DNA from: Polaribacter sp. MED152
Lineage (GTDB): Bacteria > Bacteroidota > Bacteroidia > Flavobacteriales > Flavobacteriaceae
Direction: 5' to 3'
Length of the DNA: 64,000 bases
NCBI RefSeq assembly: GCF_000152945.2
Contig: NC_020830.1
Span: 682,001-746,000 of the forward strand
The notes under the pieces are model-generated. The model was not told the DNA's origin and did no database searches. It saw nothing but the letters and a program-made list of their open reading frames with translations. The translations under genes were made by a program, and so were the position numbers. Of this stretch, positions 45,102 to 54,671 are shown one piece after another. Each line of letters begins with the position of its first letter. The first letter of the stretch is position 1.

Positions 45102-46316
45102 ATGAGATTACACAGAAACTTAACTTTTGCTGTTATTGATAGCATTAGAGATATATTTAACGAAGGAGTTTATGCAGATAAAGCCGTAGAAAAAGCTTTA
45201 AAAAGAGATAAACGTTGGGGAGCAAGAGATCGTAAATTTGTTGCTGAAACGATTTATGATATTGTACGTTGGAACAGACTGTATGCAGAAATTGCAGAAG
45301 TTAAAGTACCCTATGATAGAGATAACATTTGGAGATTATTTTCTGTGTGGTGTATTTTAAGAGGTATTAAATTACCAGATTGGAATCAAATAGGTGACGT
45401 ACCTGAAAGAAGAATTAAAGGACGATTTGCAGAGCTTTCTAAGACTAGAAAATTTAGAGAATCAATTCCAGATTGGATGGATGAACTATGTGTTTCTGAA
45501 TTAGGAGAAGAAGTTTGGACCAAAGAAATTGCTGCTTTAAATCAGCAAGCATCAGTTATTTTGAGAACAAATACTTTAAACATTTCTAAAGAACTTTTGC
45601 AAAAAAAGTTAAGAACAGAGAATGTTATTACGCAATTTGTTCCTGATCATCCTGATGCTCTAATTTTAGAAGAACGTGCTAACGTTTTCAGAACAGAAGC
45701 TTTCCATAATGGATTTTTTGAAGTTCAAGATGCATCCTCTCAATTAGTTGCTGCCTATTTAGATGTTAAACCAGGCATGAAAGTGGTAGATACTTGTGCT
45801 GGTGCAGGAGGTAAAACTTTGCATTTATCTGCTTTAATGGAAAATAAAGGTCAGGTGATTGCTATGGATATTTACGAAAGTAAATTACGTAAATTAAAAG
45901 TAAGAGCTAAAAGAAACAAAGCTCATAATATAGATTTAAGGGTTATTGACTCTACAAAGCCAATCAAAAAATTGCATGGTAAAGCAGATCGAGTACTAAT
46001 AGATGCTCCATGTTCTGGTTTGGGCGTTATTCGTAGAAATCCAGATTCTAAATGGAAGTTACAGCCAGAATTTATAGATAATATTAAAAAGGTTCAACAA
46101 GAAATTTTACAAAGCTACTCTAAAATGGTAAAACCAGGTGGAAAGTTAGTATATGCTACCTGTTCTATTTTACCATCAGAAAATCAAGATCAGGTTAATG
46201 AATTCTTAACATCTGAGTCAGGAAAAGATTTTACTTTTGTAAGCGACAATAAGGTATTAGCTCATAAATCTGGTTTCGACGGATTTTACATGGCACTATT
46301 AGAGAAAAAACAGTAA
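45102..46316 (+). CDS. RsmB/NOP family SAM-dependent RNA methyltransferase
   Basis: A 404-residue protein. Residues about 1-140 resemble the N-terminal NusB-like/RNA-binding region of RsmB, and the Rossmann methyltransferase follows. SAM-binding DTCAGAGGKTLHLSALM is motif I; the two catalytic cysteines are in DAPCSGLGVIRRNPDSKW (motif IV) and YATCSILPSENQDQVNEFL (motif VI), as expected for m5C RNA methyltransferases. The target is probably 16S rRNA C967 or another rRNA/tRNA site; sequence alone does not decide. It is followed after 71 bases by the endonuclease pair. Confidence 0.93.
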   Translation: MRLHRNLTFAVIDSIRDIFNEGVYADKAVEKALKRDKRWGARDRKFVAETIYDIVRWNRLYAEIAEVKVPYDRDNIWRLFSVWCILRGIKLPDWNQIGDVPERRIKGRFAELSKTRKFRESIPDWMDELCVSELGEEVWTKEIAALNQQASVILRTNTLNISKELLQKKLRTENVITQFVPDHPDALILEERANVFRTEAFHNGFFEVQDASSQLVAAYLDVKPGMKVVDTCAGAGGKTLHLSALMENKGQVIAMDIYESKLRKLKVRAKRNKAHNIDLRVIDSTKPIKKLHGKADRVLIDAPCSGLGVIRRNPDSKWKLQPEFIDNIKKVQQEILQSYSKMVKPGGKLVYATCSILPSENQDQVNEFLTSESGKDFTFVSDNKVLAHKSGFDGFYMALLEKKQ

Positions 46317-46387
46317 AAATCTAAAACTTTACTAGCTCTAAACTTGCTTGATAGAGAAATTGTTTAATGCCCTATGAAAACAATTTT

Positions 46388-48565
46388 ATGAAAAAAAATG
46401 ATCTTTTACTTATCCTTACATTCCTATTTACCATTAGTTTTTATGGTCAAGAATCATACTACAATGATGTAAATTTAAACGTAACAGGTTTAACCTTAAA
46501 AGAGGAGTTAGCTACTAAAATAATAAGTACACACACTCAATTCTTATTTTATGATCAAATTTGGGATGCTTCTAAAGCAACAGATGTAAACCCAGAAAAT
46601 AATCAAGAGGTACTGCTAATTTACGGTTTTGAAAATGGTACAGACACAGATGTAACTAATGACAGAGCACGTGAAATAGATAACAATAGTGGTGCATCTG
46701 GAGATTGGAACAGAGAACATGTTTATTCACAATCTTTAGGAACTCCTGCATTATCAGATTCAGGTCCAGGTTCAGATGCCCATCATTTAAGACCTGCAGA
46801 TGCTCAAAGAAATTCATCAAGAAATAACAGAAAATTTACAGATGGCTCTGGTAATTCAGGCATTCAGTCTAATGGAGGCTGGTATCCCGGAGACGAATGG
46901 AAAGGTGATGTTGCTAGAATGATGATGTACATGTACGTAAGGTATGATGATAGGTGCCTAATGAGTAATGTTGGTATAGGAGATAATTCTGCTACACCAG
47001 ATGACATGATTGATTTGTTTTTAAAATGGAATGTAGAAGATCCTGTTTCTGATTTTGAAAAGCAGAGAAATACATATCATGAAAATACTGCAAACCAAAA
47101 TGCACAAGGAAATAGAAATCCTTTTATAGACAACCCAATATTGGCTACTAGAATTTGGGGTGGAGACAATGCAGAAGATACCTGGGGTATTTATACTAGT
47201 TCAGATAATGAAGTTCCTACTGCTCCAACAAATCTTTCAGCTTCAAATATTACCACGTTTTCAGTAGATCTTACTTGGGAAGCATCAACAGATAATATTG
47301 GTGTTACAAGTTATGATGTTTATGTGAATAACGTTCTACAAATAGCAACCTCAGAAACGTCTATAACCATAACCAACTTAGCTTCAAATACAAATTACTC
47401 ATTTGCTGTATTAGCAAAAGATATTACGAATAACTCATCTACTCTTAGTAATGTATTAAATGTTACAACCTTAGAAGATATAGAGGCCCCAACTGTGCCT
47501 ACTAACTTGGTAATTAGTAACGAAACTGAATCTTCTTTCATCGTTTCTTGGTCTGCTTCTACAGACAATACAAATGTAGCTTTGTATGAGGTGTATGTTG
47601 ATAATGTTTTAAATGGCAATACAGCAGATGTTACCTACACAGTAACAAGTTTAACAGCAAATACTACTTATAAAATTGAAGTTTTAGCTATAGATAATGT
47701 AGGAAACAAATCTGCATTATCAAGTCCAATAAATGGGTCTACAACAAATGGTGCTGGTGTTGCTACTGAATTATTTTTCTCTGAATATTTAGAAGGAGAA
47801 AGTAACAATAAAGCTATAGAAATCGTTAATCTAACCAATACTGATATTGATTTAAGTTCTTATAGTTTGGCAAGACAATCTAATGGAGGTTTAAATGGTG
47901 CTGATTGGGAATGGATAATGCCATTAGCTGGCACTATACAATCTCAAGATGTTTATGTGGTAGTCAACGAAGCAGCTGGCGAACATACTTCTTCAAAAAC
48001 TCAAGCAGCCATAGATGCAGGGGACTATTTAATTCAAATTGCTGATTCAATTCGAATTCATGATGGAGACACCAATTTTGGAGCACCCATAAATTTTAAT
48101 GGAAATGATCCTGTAGGTTTGTTTAAAAATGGTATTTTAATAGATATTATTGGAACATATAATGGAGGTTCAGCAAACTTTGGTAAAGACAAAGTACTAA
48201 GAAGAAAAAGCGGTATTTCTCAACCAAATACAGCATTCGATTTAGATAATGAATGGGAAGTTTTTAATAAAAATGATGCCAGCGATTTTGGCACACATAG
48301 TGCAATTGTATTATCAACAAACGATTTTACAAATGAACACAATATTCATTTTTACCCAAATCCAACTGAAGATGTTTTGAGAATTCAAAATAAAAGCGAT
48401 TCTAGAATTTCAGAAATTAGTATTTACAACACTTTAGGCAAAGAGGTTTTATCAGTACAAAATGTATCTAACGAAATTTCTTTAAGAGTTTTACCTATAG
48501 GGTTTTACCTATTAAAATATAAAATAGAGAACCAATGGTTCATCTTAAAATTGATAAAAAAATAA
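46388..48565 (+). CDS. Secreted endonuclease I with two fibronectin type III domains, lamin tail domain and T9SS sorting domain
   Basis: I use the ATG at 46388, which starts the signal peptide (KKNDLLLILTFLFTISFYGQ); an ATG seven codons earlier is in frame but adds only polar residues. The mature N-terminal half is an endonuclease I (EndA/NucM) domain: DWNREHVYSQSLG with the metal-binding His, SDAHHLRPADAQRNSSRNNR, and PGDEWKGDVARMMMYMYVRY. Two FN3 domains follow (about residues 278-370 and 373-460 of the mature order), then a lamin tail-like beta domain (LFFSEYLEGESNNKAIEIVN) and a T9SS type A domain (FYPNPTEDVLRI). It should degrade extracellular DNA or RNA at the cell surface. Its stop overlaps the next start by one base. 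Confidence 0.9.
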   Translation: MKKNDLLLILTFLFTISFYGQESYYNDVNLNVTGLTLKEELATKIISTHTQFLFYDQIWDASKATDVNPENNQEVLLIYGFENGTDTDVTNDRAREIDNNSGASGDWNREHVYSQSLGTPALSDSGPGSDAHHLRPADAQRNSSRNNRKFTDGSGNSGIQSNGGWYPGDEWKGDVARMMMYMYVRYDDRCLMSNVGIGDNSATPDDMIDLFLKWNVEDPVSDFEKQRNTYHENTANQNAQGNRNPFIDNPILATRIWGGDNAEDTWGIYTSSDNEVPTAPTNLSASNITTFSVDLTWEASTDNIGVTSYDVYVNNVLQIATSETSITITNLASNTNYSFAVLAKDITNNSSTLSNVLNVTTLEDIEAPTVPTNLVISNETESSFIVSWSASTDNTNVALYEVYVDNVLNGNTADVTYTVTSLTANTTYKIEVLAIDNVGNKSALSSPINGSTTNGAGVATELFFSEYLEGESNNKAIEIVNLTNTDIDLSSYSLARQSNGGLNGADWEWIMPLAGTIQSQDVYVVVNEAAGEHTSSKTQAAIDAGDYLIQIADSIRIHDGDTNFGAPINFNGNDPVGLFKNGILIDIIGTYNGGSANFGKDKVLRRKSGISQPNTAFDLDNEWEVFNKNDASDFGTHSAIVLSTNDFTNEHNIHFYPNPTEDVLRIQNKSDSRISEISIYNTLGKEVLSVQNVSNEISLRVLPIGFYLLKYKIENQWFILKLIKK

Positions 48566-49647
48566 TGAAATATAAATTATTCTTATTACTTATTTTACTT
48601 GCAACTTTCGGTTTTGCACAAGCCCCTGCAGGATATTACAGTTCAGCAACTGGAAGTGGTTATACTCTTAAAACACAACTAAAAAATATCATTAAAAATG
48701 GTCACATAGATCAAGGTTATGGTGCTTTGTATGATGCCTATGAAACATCAGATACAGATAGTTTTTATGAAAACGATAATACTGTATTAGATATGTATTC
48801 AGAAAATCCTTCTGGAACAGATCCTTATAATTACACACATGGAGATAGAAAATGTGGTAATTACAACTCTGAGAATGATTGTTATAATAGAGAACATATT
48901 TTTCCTCAAGGATTTTTCAATAGTCAAACTCCCATGAGAACAGATATTCATCATGTAGTACCTACTGATGGTTCTGTAAATGGACGAAGAAGCAATTATC
49001 CTTTTGGAGAGGTTACAAATGCAAATCACACTTCTTTAAATGGATCAAAAGTTGGAAATAATACTGTGTTTGGTTATTCAGGTATTGTTTTTGAGCCTAT
49101 TGACGAATTTAAAGGAGACATTGCAAGAATGCTATTTTATTTTGCAACTCGCTATGAAGATGACGTGACTGATAGTTCTTGGGATGATCCTAATGATTCT
49201 GCCAACAACCCATTAAATGGCACAAATAATCAAGTGTATGCTCAATGGTATATTCAATTATTATACAAATGGCATCTAGAAGACCCTGTAAGTCAAAGAG
49301 AAATAGTAAGAAACAATGAAGCTTATGATTTTCAAGGTAATAGAAATCCTTTTATCGATCATCCAGAATATGTGAGTGAGATTTGGTCTTCCGTTTTATC
49401 TACAGAAAGTTTTAATAAGACTAGTTTTAAAATATATCCAAACCCAAATGTAAACGGAACTTTATACATCAATACCAACACAGAGATAAACGTAAACATT
49501 TACAATGTATTAGGCAAAATTGTGGTGCATTACAAAATTGATGCAAATACAAACAGCATAGATATTAGCTCATTACCAAAAGGGGTCTATTTAATCAAAT
49601 GTAATACTGCCTCTAATTCAATCACAAAAAAGCTAATTAAAAAGTAG
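48565..49647 (+). CDS. Secreted endonuclease I with T9SS sorting domain
   Basis: I choose the ATG at 48565, in TAATG with the upstream stop, because it begins a clear signal peptide (MKYKLFLLLILLATFGFAQ). The nuclease domain has CYNREHIFPQGFFNS, RTDIHHVVPTDGSVNGRRSN and DEFKGDIARMLFYFATRYED, the same ordered motifs as the upstream protein. No FN3 or lamin tail domain is present. It ends with a T9SS type A sorting domain (YPNPNVNGTLYINTNTE, PKGVYLIKCN). The two nucleases are translationally coupled and share an intrinsic terminator. Confidence 0.92.
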   Translation: MKYKLFLLLILLATFGFAQAPAGYYSSATGSGYTLKTQLKNIIKNGHIDQGYGALYDAYETSDTDSFYENDNTVLDMYSENPSGTDPYNYTHGDRKCGNYNSENDCYNREHIFPQGFFNSQTPMRTDIHHVVPTDGSVNGRRSNYPFGEVTNANHTSLNGSKVGNNTVFGYSGIVFEPIDEFKGDIARMLFYFATRYEDDVTDSSWDDPNDSANNPLNGTNNQVYAQWYIQLLYKWHLEDPVSQREIVRNNEAYDFQGNRNPFIDHPEYVSEIWSSVLSTESFNKTSFKIYPNPNVNGTLYINTNTEINVNIYNVLGKIVVHYKIDANTNSIDISSLPKGVYLIKCNTASNSITKKLIKK

Positions 49648-49664
49648 CATTAAAATTTCAAATA

Positions 49665-49695
49665 AAAAAAGACGACTATTTCAGTCGTCTTTTTT
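49665..49695 (+). terminator. Intrinsic terminator after the tandem nuclease genes
   Basis: AAAAAAGACGACT-atttc-AGTCGTCTTTTTT is a perfect hairpin 18 bases after the stop codon, followed by further T residues. Confidence 0.88.
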
Positions 49696-49776
49696 GTTTT
49701 AGAATATCTAGAAATAATTCTAAAAATATTGTTGATAATTACGTTTACAAATTCTGAAATAATTCATTTATTTTAA

Positions 49777-49807
49777 TTGCCTTTTGTAAGTAATATTTTA
49801 ACTTTAC
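49777..49807 (+). promoter_or_regulatory. Promoter of purL
   Basis: TTG (49777-49779), a 19-base gap and TAACTTTAC (49799-49807) match the Bacteroidota pattern TTG-N19-TAnnTTTG with one change in the last base of the -7 element. It lies 22 bases upstream of the purL ATG. Confidence 0.6.
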
Positions 49808-49828
49808 ACCCTTAAATCTAGACTACAA

Positions 49829-52800
49829 ATGATTCATTTCTTTGGAAACAAAAACAGCAAAGTTTATGCTGTTCAAACAACAAAAGAATTCACTCCAGAA
49901 ACAATTGCAAAACTGACTTGGTTATTTGGCGACCAAAATATTATAGAATCTGCGTCTTTAGACGCTTTTTTTATTGGTCCAAGAGCAGCAATGATTACAC
50001 CTTGGAGTACCAATGCTGTAGAAATAACTCAAAATATGGGTATTTCTGATATTCTAAGAATAGAAGAATTTAATGCTGTATCTGAAGACTTTACAGATTT
50101 TGATCCGATGATTTCAGAAAAATTCAGTAGTCTAAATCAAGAAATGTTTACCATTGATATTCAACCTGAGCAAATTTTAGAAATTGATGATATTGCAGCA
50201 TACAATGCTAAAGAAGGTTTATCTCTAAGTACTGAAGAAGTTGAATATTTAGAAAATGTATCAGAAAAAATAGGAAGAAAATTAACAGACTCTGAAGTTT
50301 TTGGTTTTAGCCAAGTAAATTCAGAACACTGTAGACACAAAATTTTTAACGGAACTTTTGTTATTGACGGTGAAGAACAACCTTCTTCTTTATTCAAAAT
50401 GATTAAAGAAACTTCAAAACAAAATCCAAACGATATTGTATCTGCCTATAAAGATAATGTTGCCTTTATAAAAGGCCCTAAAGCTGTTCAGTTTGCACCT
50501 AAAACTGCAGACAAACCAGATTTTTACGAAACTAAAGATTTTGAATCAGTAATATCTTTAAAAGCAGAAACACACAACTTTCCAACCACAGTAGAACCTT
50601 TTAATGGGGCTGCAACAGGTTCAGGAGGAGAAATTAGAGATAGATTGGCTGGAGGAAAAGGTTCTTTACCTTTAGCAGGTACAGCTGTTTACATGACTTC
50701 TTATTCACGTTTAGAAGAAAATAGGTATTGGGAGAATAAGTTTGATGCAAGAGATTGGTTGTATCAAACACCCATGGATATTTTAATAAAAGCATCTAAT
50801 GGAGCTTCAGATTTTGGAAACAAATTTGGTCAACCATTAATTACAGGTTCAGTTTTAACTTTTGAACATGAAGAAAATGCTGCTTCAAGTGATGCTAAAC
50901 CAAGAAAGTTAGGGTATGATAAAGTAATTATGCAAGCAGGTGGTATTGGTTATGGTAAAGCAGACCAAGCACTAAAAGATACACCAAAAGAAGGAGATAA
51001 AATAGTAATTCTTGGAGGTGAAAACTACAGGATTGGTATGGGTGGTGCTGCAGTTTCTTCTGCAGATACTGGTGAATTTGCTTCAGGTATTGAGTTAAAT
51101 GCTGTACAAAGATCAAATCCAGAAATGCAAAAACGTGCTGCAAACGCAGTTCGTGGAATGGTGGAGAGTGATGATAATTTCATTGTTTCTATTCACGATC
51201 ATGGTGCAGGAGGTCATTTAAACTGTCTTTCTGAATTGGTAGAAGATACAGGTGGTAAAATTGACCTAGACAAATTACCAGTTGGAGACCCAACGTTATC
51301 TGCAAAAGAAATTATTGGTAACGAATCTCAAGAAAGAATGGGATTAGTTATACCAGAAAAACATATAGAAACGTTACAAAAAATTGCTGAGCGTGAACGT
51401 TCTCCAATTTATAAAGTAGGTGATGTTACAGGTAATGACAGGTTTACTTTTGAATCTAAAACTACAGGAGAAAAACCTATGGATTTAGCTTTAGAAGACA
51501 TGTTTGGTTCATCACCAAAAACGATAATGACAGACAAAACTGTTGTTAGAAATTATAAAAACCCGAGATATAAATCTAAAAACTTAAAAATTTATTTAGA
51601 GCAGGTTTTACAATTAGAAGCTGTAGCTTGTAAAGATTGGTTAACGAATAAAGTAGATAGATGTGTGGGGGGTAAAGTTGCTAAACAACAATGTGTTGGT
51701 CCATTGCAAATTCCGTTAAATAATGTCGGAGTTATGGCTCTTGATTATAATGGAAAAGAAGGTGTAGCAACATCAATTGGGCACTCTCCTATTTCTGGCT
51801 TAATTCATCCAGAAGCTGGGAGTAGAAATTCTATCACAGAAGCATTAACAAATATTATTTGGGCACCTTTAAAAGATAATTTAAACTCGGTTTCTTTATC
51901 TGCAAACTGGATGTGGCCTTGTAGAAATGAAGGTGAAGATGCACGTTTGTATAAAGCTGTAAAAGCAGTTTCAGAATTTTCGATTGATTTAGGAATTAAT
52001 GTTCCTACAGGAAAAGATTCTTTATCAATGAAACAAAAATATCCTGATGGAGATGTAATATCTCCAGGAACTGTAATTATTTCTGCTGCTGCCAATTGTA
52101 ACGAAATTAGTAAAGTAGTTGAACCTGTTTTACAAGTTGATGGTGGAAACATCTATTACATAAACCTTTCTCAAGACAATTTTAAATTAGGTGGTAGCTC
52201 ATTCAATCAAGTCTTAAATGCTATTGGTAACGAGGCTCCAGATGTAACAAATGCTAAGTTTGTTAGTAATACCTTTAATACAATTCAAAGGTTAATTAAA
52301 GATGATAAAATTGTTGCTGGGCATGATGTTGCTTCAGGAGGATTAATAACTACACTATTAGAACTTTGTTTTGCTGATGTAAATTTAGGCGCAGATTTTG
52401 ATTTATCATCCTTAAACGAAGAAGATTCTATCAAAGTTTTATTCTCTGAAAATTCAGGAATTGTTTTTCAAGCAGATAGCTCTGCAGAAACAGTTCTTTC
52501 AGAAAATAATATTGAATTCTTTACTATTGGTACAGCAAACAATTCAGGTAAAATCACTATTAAAAATAACGAAGATAATTTCTCTTTCGATGTTGCTGAA
52601 ATGAGAGATGTTTGGTACAAAACATCATTCTTATTAGATCAGAAACAAACTGCGAATAACTTAGCACAAGATAGATTTGATAATTATAAAAAGCAGCCAT
52701 TAACGTATAAATTTCCAGAAAGCTTTACAGGAAAGTTACCGAAAATTGATAAGAATAAGCCAAAAGCTGCCATCATTAGAGAAAAAGGTTCTAACTCAGA

Positions 52801-53506
52801 ACGTGAAATGGCAAATGCCATGTATTTGGCTGGCTTTGACGTAAAAGATGTACACATGACAGATTTAATTTCTGGTCGTGAAACTTTAGACGATATCCAG
52901 TTTATTGGTGCAGTTGGTGGTTTTTCAAATTCTGATGTTTTAGGTTCAGCAAAAGGTTGGGCTGGTGCTTTTAAATACAATGAAAAAGCAAATTTAGCGC
53001 TTAAAAACTTTTTTGAAAGAGAAGATACCTTATCTGTTGGTATTTGTAATGGTGCCCAATTATGGATGGAATTAGACTTGATTAACCCAGATCATAAAGT
53101 TCATGGAAAATTAGTGCATAACGATTCTAAAAAACATGAAAGTTCGTTTACTTCTGTTAAAATTCAAGAAAACAATTCTGTAATGTTGTCATCATTAGCA
53201 GGCTCAGAATTAGGAGTTTGGATTTCTCATGGAGAAGGTAAATTCAGTTTGCCAGAAACAGAAAACAACTATAACATCTGTGCTAAATATGGTTATGAAG
53301 GATATCCTAATAACCCAAATGGATCTGATTTTAACACAGCAATGATGTGCGACAAATCAGGAAGACATTTAGTAACTATGCCACATATAGAGCGTTCTAC
53401 GTTTCAATGGAATTGGGCCAATTATCCAGCAAATAGAAAAGATGAAGTTACACCTTGGCTTGAAGCTTTTGTAAATGCTAAAAACTGGTTATTAAATTTA
53501 CAGTAA
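49829..53506 (+). CDS. purL: Phosphoribosylformylglycinamidine synthase, single-chain (large) type
   Basis: A 1225-residue fused enzyme like that of E. coli. N-terminal PurS-like and linker regions are followed by the synthetase domain with ETHNFPTTVEPFNGAATGSG and the second half near VPTGKDSLSMKQKYPDG. The C-terminal glutaminase domain contains GFSNSDVLGSAKGWAGAF, nucleophile Cys in VGICNGAQLWMEL and catalytic His/Glu in MPHIERSTFQWNW. It converts FGAR, glutamine and ATP to FGAM in purine synthesis. No other pur genes are in the window. The gene has its own promoter. Confidence 0.97.
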   Translation: MIHFFGNKNSKVYAVQTTKEFTPETIAKLTWLFGDQNIIESASLDAFFIGPRAAMITPWSTNAVEITQNMGISDILRIEEFNAVSEDFTDFDPMISEKFSSLNQEMFTIDIQPEQILEIDDIAAYNAKEGLSLSTEEVEYLENVSEKIGRKLTDSEVFGFSQVNSEHCRHKIFNGTFVIDGEEQPSSLFKMIKETSKQNPNDIVSAYKDNVAFIKGPKAVQFAPKTADKPDFYETKDFESVISLKAETHNFPTTVEPFNGAATGSGGEIRDRLAGGKGSLPLAGTAVYMTSYSRLEENRYWENKFDARDWLYQTPMDILIKASNGASDFGNKFGQPLITGSVLTFEHEENAASSDAKPRKLGYDKVIMQAGGIGYGKADQALKDTPKEGDKIVILGGENYRIGMGGAAVSSADTGEFASGIELNAVQRSNPEMQKRAANAVRGMVESDDNFIVSIHDHGAGGHLNCLSELVEDTGGKIDLDKLPVGDPTLSAKEIIGNESQERMGLVIPEKHIETLQKIAERERSPIYKVGDVTGNDRFTFESKTTGEKPMDLALEDMFGSSPKTIMTDKTVVRNYKNPRYKSKNLKIYLEQVLQLEAVACKDWLTNKVDRCVGGKVAKQQCVGPLQIPLNNVGVMALDYNGKEGVATSIGHSPISGLIHPEAGSRNSITEALTNIIWAPLKDNLNSVSLSANWMWPCRNEGEDARLYKAVKAVSEFSIDLGINVPTGKDSLSMKQKYPDGDVISPGTVIISAAANCNEISKVVEPVLQVDGGNIYYINLSQDNFKLGGSSFNQVLNAIGNEAPDVTNAKFVSNTFNTIQRLIKDDKIVAGHDVASGGLITTLLELCFADVNLGADFDLSSLNEEDSIKVLFSENSGIVFQADSSAETVLSENNIEFFTIGTANNSGKITIKNNEDNFSFDVAEMRDVWYKTSFLLDQKQTANNLAQDRFDNYKKQPLTYKFPESFTGKLPKIDKNKPKAAIIREKGSNSEREMANAMYLAGFDVKDVHMTDLISGRETLDDIQFIGAVGGFSNSDVLGSAKGWAGAFKYNEKANLALKNFFEREDTLSVGICNGAQLWMELDLINPDHKVHGKLVHNDSKKHESSFTSVKIQENNSVMLSSLAGSELGVWISHGEGKFSLPETENNYNICAKYGYEGYPNNPNGSDFNTAMMCDKSGRHLVTMPHIERSTFQWNWANYPANRKDEVTPWLEAFVNAKNWLLNLQ

Positions 53507-53555
53507 TGAAAAGGCAATTTAAATAGTATTAGTCTCCTAAATACTTTGATTCACA

Positions 53556-53671
53556 TTTGTTTAAAAATTTGATTTTTCTTAACTTCGCAATCGAAAAATT
53601 AAATTAGTGATTTGGGGGAATGACTTATTTAATAAAACAAAGAGACTGATTTATTTCAGTCTCTTTTTTTT
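53556..53671 (+). ncRNA. Candidate small RNA between purL and the solenoid gene
   Basis: TTTG (53556-53559), a 20-base gap and TAACTTCGC (53580-53588) resemble a promoter with one mismatch in the -7 element. A transcript starting near 53594 would be about 78 bases long and end in a strong terminator hairpin. A nine-codon open frame inside it has no support. The hairpin may instead simply end purL read-through, 133 bases after its stop. Confidence 0.3.
53639..53671 (+). terminator. Intrinsic terminator downstream of purL
   Basis: AAAGAGACTGA (53639-53649) pairs with TCAGTCTCTTT (53656-53666) around a six-base loop, followed by a T run. Confidence 0.85.
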
Positions 53672-53813
53672 ATCCCAATTTTTACTCCGTTTTTTAAGGA
53701 TTTTTCATCTCTTGATTATTTAATTAAACAACTTATTTTTAACTAAAGTTTGATCAACTGTCACAATTCAAATTCTAATTGGTCTTTATAGAAACAGATT
53801 AAAACTTTACAAG

Positions 53814-54602
53814 ATGAAAATTAAATTTACTTTACTTACAATCCTTTTTTTATCACTTTCATTAACTGCGCAAAACAAAATTGATGCAGCCACAATTATG
53901 GAAGACATTGCAAACGGAAAAGATATAAACTACACTAACAAAACTATTGTTGGTACTTTAGACTTTACTTATATGGAAGAGGCCTTGAAGAAATTACCAA
54001 AGAGAAAAAAGAAAAATAGTTGGTGGGGTAATGGAAATTACTCTAACTCTATAGAAAAAGATATAGATGTAAAAATTTCTTTTACAAACTGTGTCTTTAG
54101 AGATGATGTTTTGGCTTATATACCAGATGAAGACTCAGGTTATACATTTACAGCCGATTTTGAGGAGTCTGTTATTTTTACCAATTGTAATTTTGAAGGT
54201 AAAGCAATGTTTAAGTACTCTGACTTTGATAGTGATTCAGATTTTTCTGGAAGTATTTTTTCTGAAGATACTACCTTTAAATATGCTAAATTTGATAGAG
54301 AAATTTCTTTTGAGAACACAAAATTTGTAGAAGTTTCAACATTTAAATATTCAGAATTTAGAAGAAATGTAAGTTTTGCAGGTTCTGTATTCGAAGATTC
54401 AGCAATTTTTAAATATACAAAGTTTAAAGACGGTGTATCTTTTAGAAATGTAAACTTCGAAGAAGACTTAAATATTAAATATATGAATGTATCAGGTGAT
54501 TTTGATATTTCTAATATGAATGTGGGCTATGATATAGACTCTAAATACACAAAAATTAATGGAAAGAGTTTTAGTAAGTATTTACTTAATGTAAAAAACT
54601 AA
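53814..54602 (+). CDS. Secreted pentapeptide-like solenoid protein with exact 22-residue repeats
   Basis: A 262-residue protein with a signal peptide (1-19, ends SLTA-QNK). Residues 133-242 consist of five consecutive 22-residue units, each beginning [FI]KY and following the pattern FKYxxFxxxxxFxxxxFxxxxx: FKYSDFDSDSDFSGSIFSED, FKYAKFDREISFENTKFVEV, FKYSEFRRNVSFAGSVFEDS, FKYTKFKDGVSFRNVNFEED, then IKYMNVSGDFDISNMNVGYD. A less regular part precedes (about 85-132). The Phe every five residues is like pentapeptide repeats, giving a beta-helix. No T9SS domain, so probably periplasmic or outer-membrane. Function unknown. A bidirectional terminator lies 18 bases downstream. Confidence 0.85.
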   Translation: MKIKFTLLTILFLSLSLTAQNKIDAATIMEDIANGKDINYTNKTIVGTLDFTYMEEALKKLPKRKKKNSWWGNGNYSNSIEKDIDVKISFTNCVFRDDVLAYIPDEDSGYTFTADFEESVIFTNCNFEGKAMFKYSDFDSDSDFSGSIFSEDTTFKYAKFDREISFENTKFVEVSTFKYSEFRRNVSFAGSVFEDSAIFKYTKFKDGVSFRNVNFEEDLNIKYMNVSGDFDISNMNVGYDIDSKYTKINGKSFSKYLLNVKN

Positions 54603-54620
54603 CTAAACTATATTGTCATA

Positions 54621-54656
54621 AAAAAAAGGGATCATACAAATATGATCCCTTTTTTT
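54621..54656. terminator. Bidirectional intrinsic terminator between the solenoid and DUF4442 genes
   Basis: AAAAAAGGGATCATA pairs with TATGATCCCTTTTTT around CAAA, with A and T tracts outside. It serves both convergent genes. Confidence 0.88.
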
Positions 54657-54671
54657 TATAGTATTATTAAA

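Larger units (their letters stand above)
53507..53813. other. Gene-free region after purL holding a possible small transcript
   Basis: A 307-base stretch. A TTTG-N20-TAACTTCGC promoter-like sequence (53556-53588) precedes an intrinsic terminator (53639-53671). The part from 53672 to 53813 is AT-rich, with no strong signal that I can see. Confidence 0.45.

Noticed and set aside
44948..45139. Short plus-strand frame overlapping the rsmB start
   Set aside because: It spans the promoter region and the start of the methyltransferase gene in another frame, and its composition is that of non-coding AT-rich DNA.
46367..46388. Earlier ATG as start of the first endonuclease
   Set aside because: It adds only seven mostly polar residues before a signal peptide that starts cleanly at the later ATG.
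49829..53506. Antisense frames within purL
   Set aside because: They are of the length expected by chance in a long gene and show no family or start signal.
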